From NCBI GenBank assembly GCA_049302575.1, contig JBAQMG010000060.1:1-42361 (forward strand): a DNA stretch of 42,361 bases, in the 5' to 3' direction. This DNA is from JBAQMG01 sp049302575. Lineage in GTDB: Bacteria > Bacillota > Desulfitobacteriia > Desulfitobacteriales > Desulfitobacteriaceae. The translations under genes were made by a program, and so were the position numbers. Positions 40,682-42,361 of this stretch are shown one piece after another (within the stretch, counting starts at the first letter, position 1; each line of letters starts with the position of its first letter). The notes beneath the pieces were generated by a model. That model was given only the letters and a program-made list of their open reading frames with translations, was not told where the DNA came from and ran no database searches.

Positions 40682-41470
40682 GAAATCCCGTTGGCGGACT
40701 ATTTCATAAAGTAATATACCGGTAGCCATAGCTACATTCAATGATTCTACACCGTAACCCATCGGAATCTTTAAGCGTTTTTGTGACAAATCACAAAAGG
40801 GTGTCGACGGACCGTTGCCTTCATTTCCTACCACTAAAGCCAACGGGAGTTTAAGCCTCTCAGACCCATACATTACTTCACCCTCAAGATCAGCCGTAAC
40901 TAGCCTTAAGTCTCTGGTACTACAATAATCGATAATTTCTTGAACGGTAAGGTCTAATAAAATTATTAAGGAAAAGATTGCTCCCATAGTACTACGCAGA
41001 ACCTTGGCATTATATAGATCGACCGTACCTTGAGTCAGACAAACTTGGCGTACTCCCGCGGCCAAAGCCGTCCGTAAGATTGTCCCCAAATTACCAGGAT
41101 CCTGGACTCCGTCAATGATCAAAAGTACAGTCTGAGGATCCACTTCTAAATCTTTCCACGTAAAACGGGGTTGACTAACTACCGCAAGAATACCCTGGGG
41201 TTCAACAGTCGAACTCATTTTATGTAAGAGCCGCTCATCGATCTCTTCAATTGGAACCTGTTGCTTTCTTAATTGCTCTATTAAAGGGCTCCACTCCGGC
41301 TGTTCACGTTGAGGACAGATAAAAACCCTCAAAATCTTCGCACCTCGCTGTAGTGCCTCTTCAACAAAACGACGCCCTTCCACCACAAATTGTCGGGCAG
41401 CTTCTCGTCCCTTACGACGTTGCAAACTAACAACCTGTTTCACTTGTTCATTTTGCAGTGACACTAACAT
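40676..41470 (-). CDS. TrmH/SpoU-family RNA 2'-O-methyltransferase
   Basis: SpoU enzymes methylate ribose 2'-OH groups in rRNA or tRNA using S-adenosylmethionine in a trefoil-knot fold. The 264-residue protein has an N-terminal substrate-binding domain (VVEGRRFVEEALQRG) and the knot motifs GVQDPGNLGTILRTALAAG, LVVGNEGNGPS and IPMGYGVESLNVAMATGILL. GGAGGTG precedes the ATG. This type (YsgA/RlmB-like) is usually found directly upstream of pheS, as here. The precise target cannot be read from the sequence. Confidence 0.92.
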   Translation of the reverse strand: MLVSLQNEQVKQVVSLQRRKGREAARQFVVEGRRFVEEALQRGAKILRVFICPQREQPEWSPLIEQLRKQQVPIEEIDERLLHKMSSTVEPQGILAVVSQPRFTWKDLEVDPQTVLLIIDGVQDPGNLGTILRTALAAGVRQVCLTQGTVDLYNAKVLRSTMGAIFSLIILLDLTVQEIIDYCSTRDLRLVTADLEGEVMYGSERLKLPLALVVGNEGNGPSTPFCDLSQKRLKIPMGYGVESLNVAMATGILLYEIVRQRDFL

Positions 41471-41641
41471 ACGCGTACACCTCCATTATACCTGCTCTAC
41501 TTTGTTTTTGGAACGGGTTCCTCTTTATCGATTCATCTTTCGACGCGTTTTAAATGGATCTTACTGGAGTAGTATCATTCTAGTACAGTCAGAAAACTCG
41601 TAATTTTGGTAATAATAACCAAAAGAAAGAAGGTAATCTAG

Positions 41642-42361
41642 ATGCGAGTCTATGACAAAGAATTCAAAAAAGAGGCCATCAAATTGTCTTATGAACTAGA
41701 GATTAGAGCAGCTACAGAATAATTAGGGGTCCCAGAAACTACGTTATACATATGGAGAAACCGAACCAAACAGTATGGAGCAATCGCTTTTGTAGGGAGT
41801 GGAAATAAACGAATTGATCCCAAAACCGCAGAAGTCAGAGTCATGGAGAAGAAAATTAAAGAACTTGAAGTAGCTAACGATATCCTAAAAAGAGCTTTGG
41901 TTTTTTTCGCAGGGAGCCAAAAGAAGTAGATGCACGTGAACTTTTTCAATGGATATGGACATCCAAGACTAAGGAAAACACCAAGCACAGTATAAAAATA
42001 ATGTGCATGGTATTACAAGTCAGTGAAACTGGCTATTACAAATGGTTAAGGCATCAGTCTATGCCCAATAAATATGATGAGCTTTTGGCGAAGATCCTTC
42101 AAATACGTGCAGACAATCCAGACTACGGGGCGTATAGAATTTATCTGCATTTACAACTCTACCAGAGAACTATGCCGGCAGTTATTATCTAATCCTTAAG
42201 CTCTGTAAAAGCCATCATCTCATGCTGAAGAAAGAGTATCATGCCAAGGGAATAACAAAAGCGGATCGCGTAACCGGTGGTTGTCAAGATAGTTGTCGCA
42301 TTTGAGCAAAATTTCTTTATCACTAAATGTGTCAATCACGACGCTGCAGGAAGGCTCCGAA
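41642..42361 (+). mobile_element. decayed IS3-family insertion sequence (orfA and orfB fragments)
   Basis: orfA (41642-41929) reads MRVYDKEFKKEAIKLSYELE, then an in-frame TAA at codon 27, then LGVPETTLYIWRN, a helix-turn-helix and leucine-zipper stretch typical of IS3 orfA (ANDILKRALVFFAG). A T TTT TTC slippery heptamer at 41902-41908 is followed in the -1 frame by FFRREPKEVDARELFQWIW, the start of orfB. orfB goes through SETGYYKWL and NPDYGAYRIYLHLQ and then shifts frame near 42160; the new frame reads NYAGSYYLILKLCK and GITKADR to a stop near 42305. The DDE catalytic domain is not seen. Terminal inverted repeats could not be fixed. The element is inactive and runs to or past the window edge. 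Confidence 0.8.

Noticed and set aside
41560..41641. Left terminal inverted repeat of the IS3 element
   Set aside because: Candidate TGGAGTAG/AGTACAGTC words could not be matched to a right end within the window.

Overview
The window is a stretch of chromosome from a spore-forming, low-to-mid GC Gram-positive bacterium. Gene content (GPR spore protease, YlbJ, a mini SASP, FapR/FabK-type lipid synthesis, T-box control of pheST, ATP-type PEP carboxykinase) and protein style point to the Clostridia, most likely Peptococcaceae/Desulfitobacteriaceae (a Desulfosporosinus- or Desulfitobacterium-like organism). The taxon is inferred from protein character, not from a search. Almost all genes are housekeeping genes and most lie on the minus strand.

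Layout. 1-490 is a wrecked IS1634-type transposase, followed by 640 bases without a gene that hold a cluster of short hairpins and a 16-bp tandem repeat. 1126-13670 (minus) is one long lipid/RNA/chromosome cluster read fapR-plsX-fabH-fabK-fabD-fabG-acpP, then a FabK-like paralogue, fabF, rnc and smc. It starts at a good sigma-A promoter that carries a 17-bp palindrome resembling a FapR operator. 13861-14685 (minus) is yceD-rpmF with a consensus promoter and its own terminator. ackA follows alone. 16189-17361 (plus) is ylbJ, converging on rsmD and a coiled-coil gene. gpr (plus) converges on a 35-residue SASP-like gene. recG and asp23 (minus) diverge from rpmB (plus). hslO and tyrS (minus) are separated by what looks like a decayed group II intron 3' end. 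A class A penicillin-binding protein (plus) diverges from tyrS. 29204-41470 (minus) carries trmH-type methylase, T-box, pheS-pheT-zapA, pckA, a small orphan unit, a U32/RlhA-like protein and mutS2. The window closes in a decayed IS3 element.

How the genes fit together. FapR senses malonyl-CoA in known Firmicutes and here appears to control itself and the downstream acyl-chain genes (PlsX, FabH, FabK, FabD, FabG, ACP, FabF). YceD-RpmF, RpmB, RsmD, RNase III, the U32 protein and the TrmH-family enzyme serve ribosome and RNA maturation. SMC, RecG, MutS2 and ZapA serve chromosome and division. YlbJ, GPR and the mini SASP belong to sporulation.

The most interesting non-coding structure lies between genes. 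There are two heptamer-phased imperfect repeats, a dispersed AT-rich ATGCAT family that often abuts stop or start codons, a hairpin cluster after smc, an intron remnant, a variant T-box, and a leader-plus-small-ORF unit downstream of pckA. I found no CRISPR array, rRNA or tRNA gene, and no convincing new defence or mobile system.
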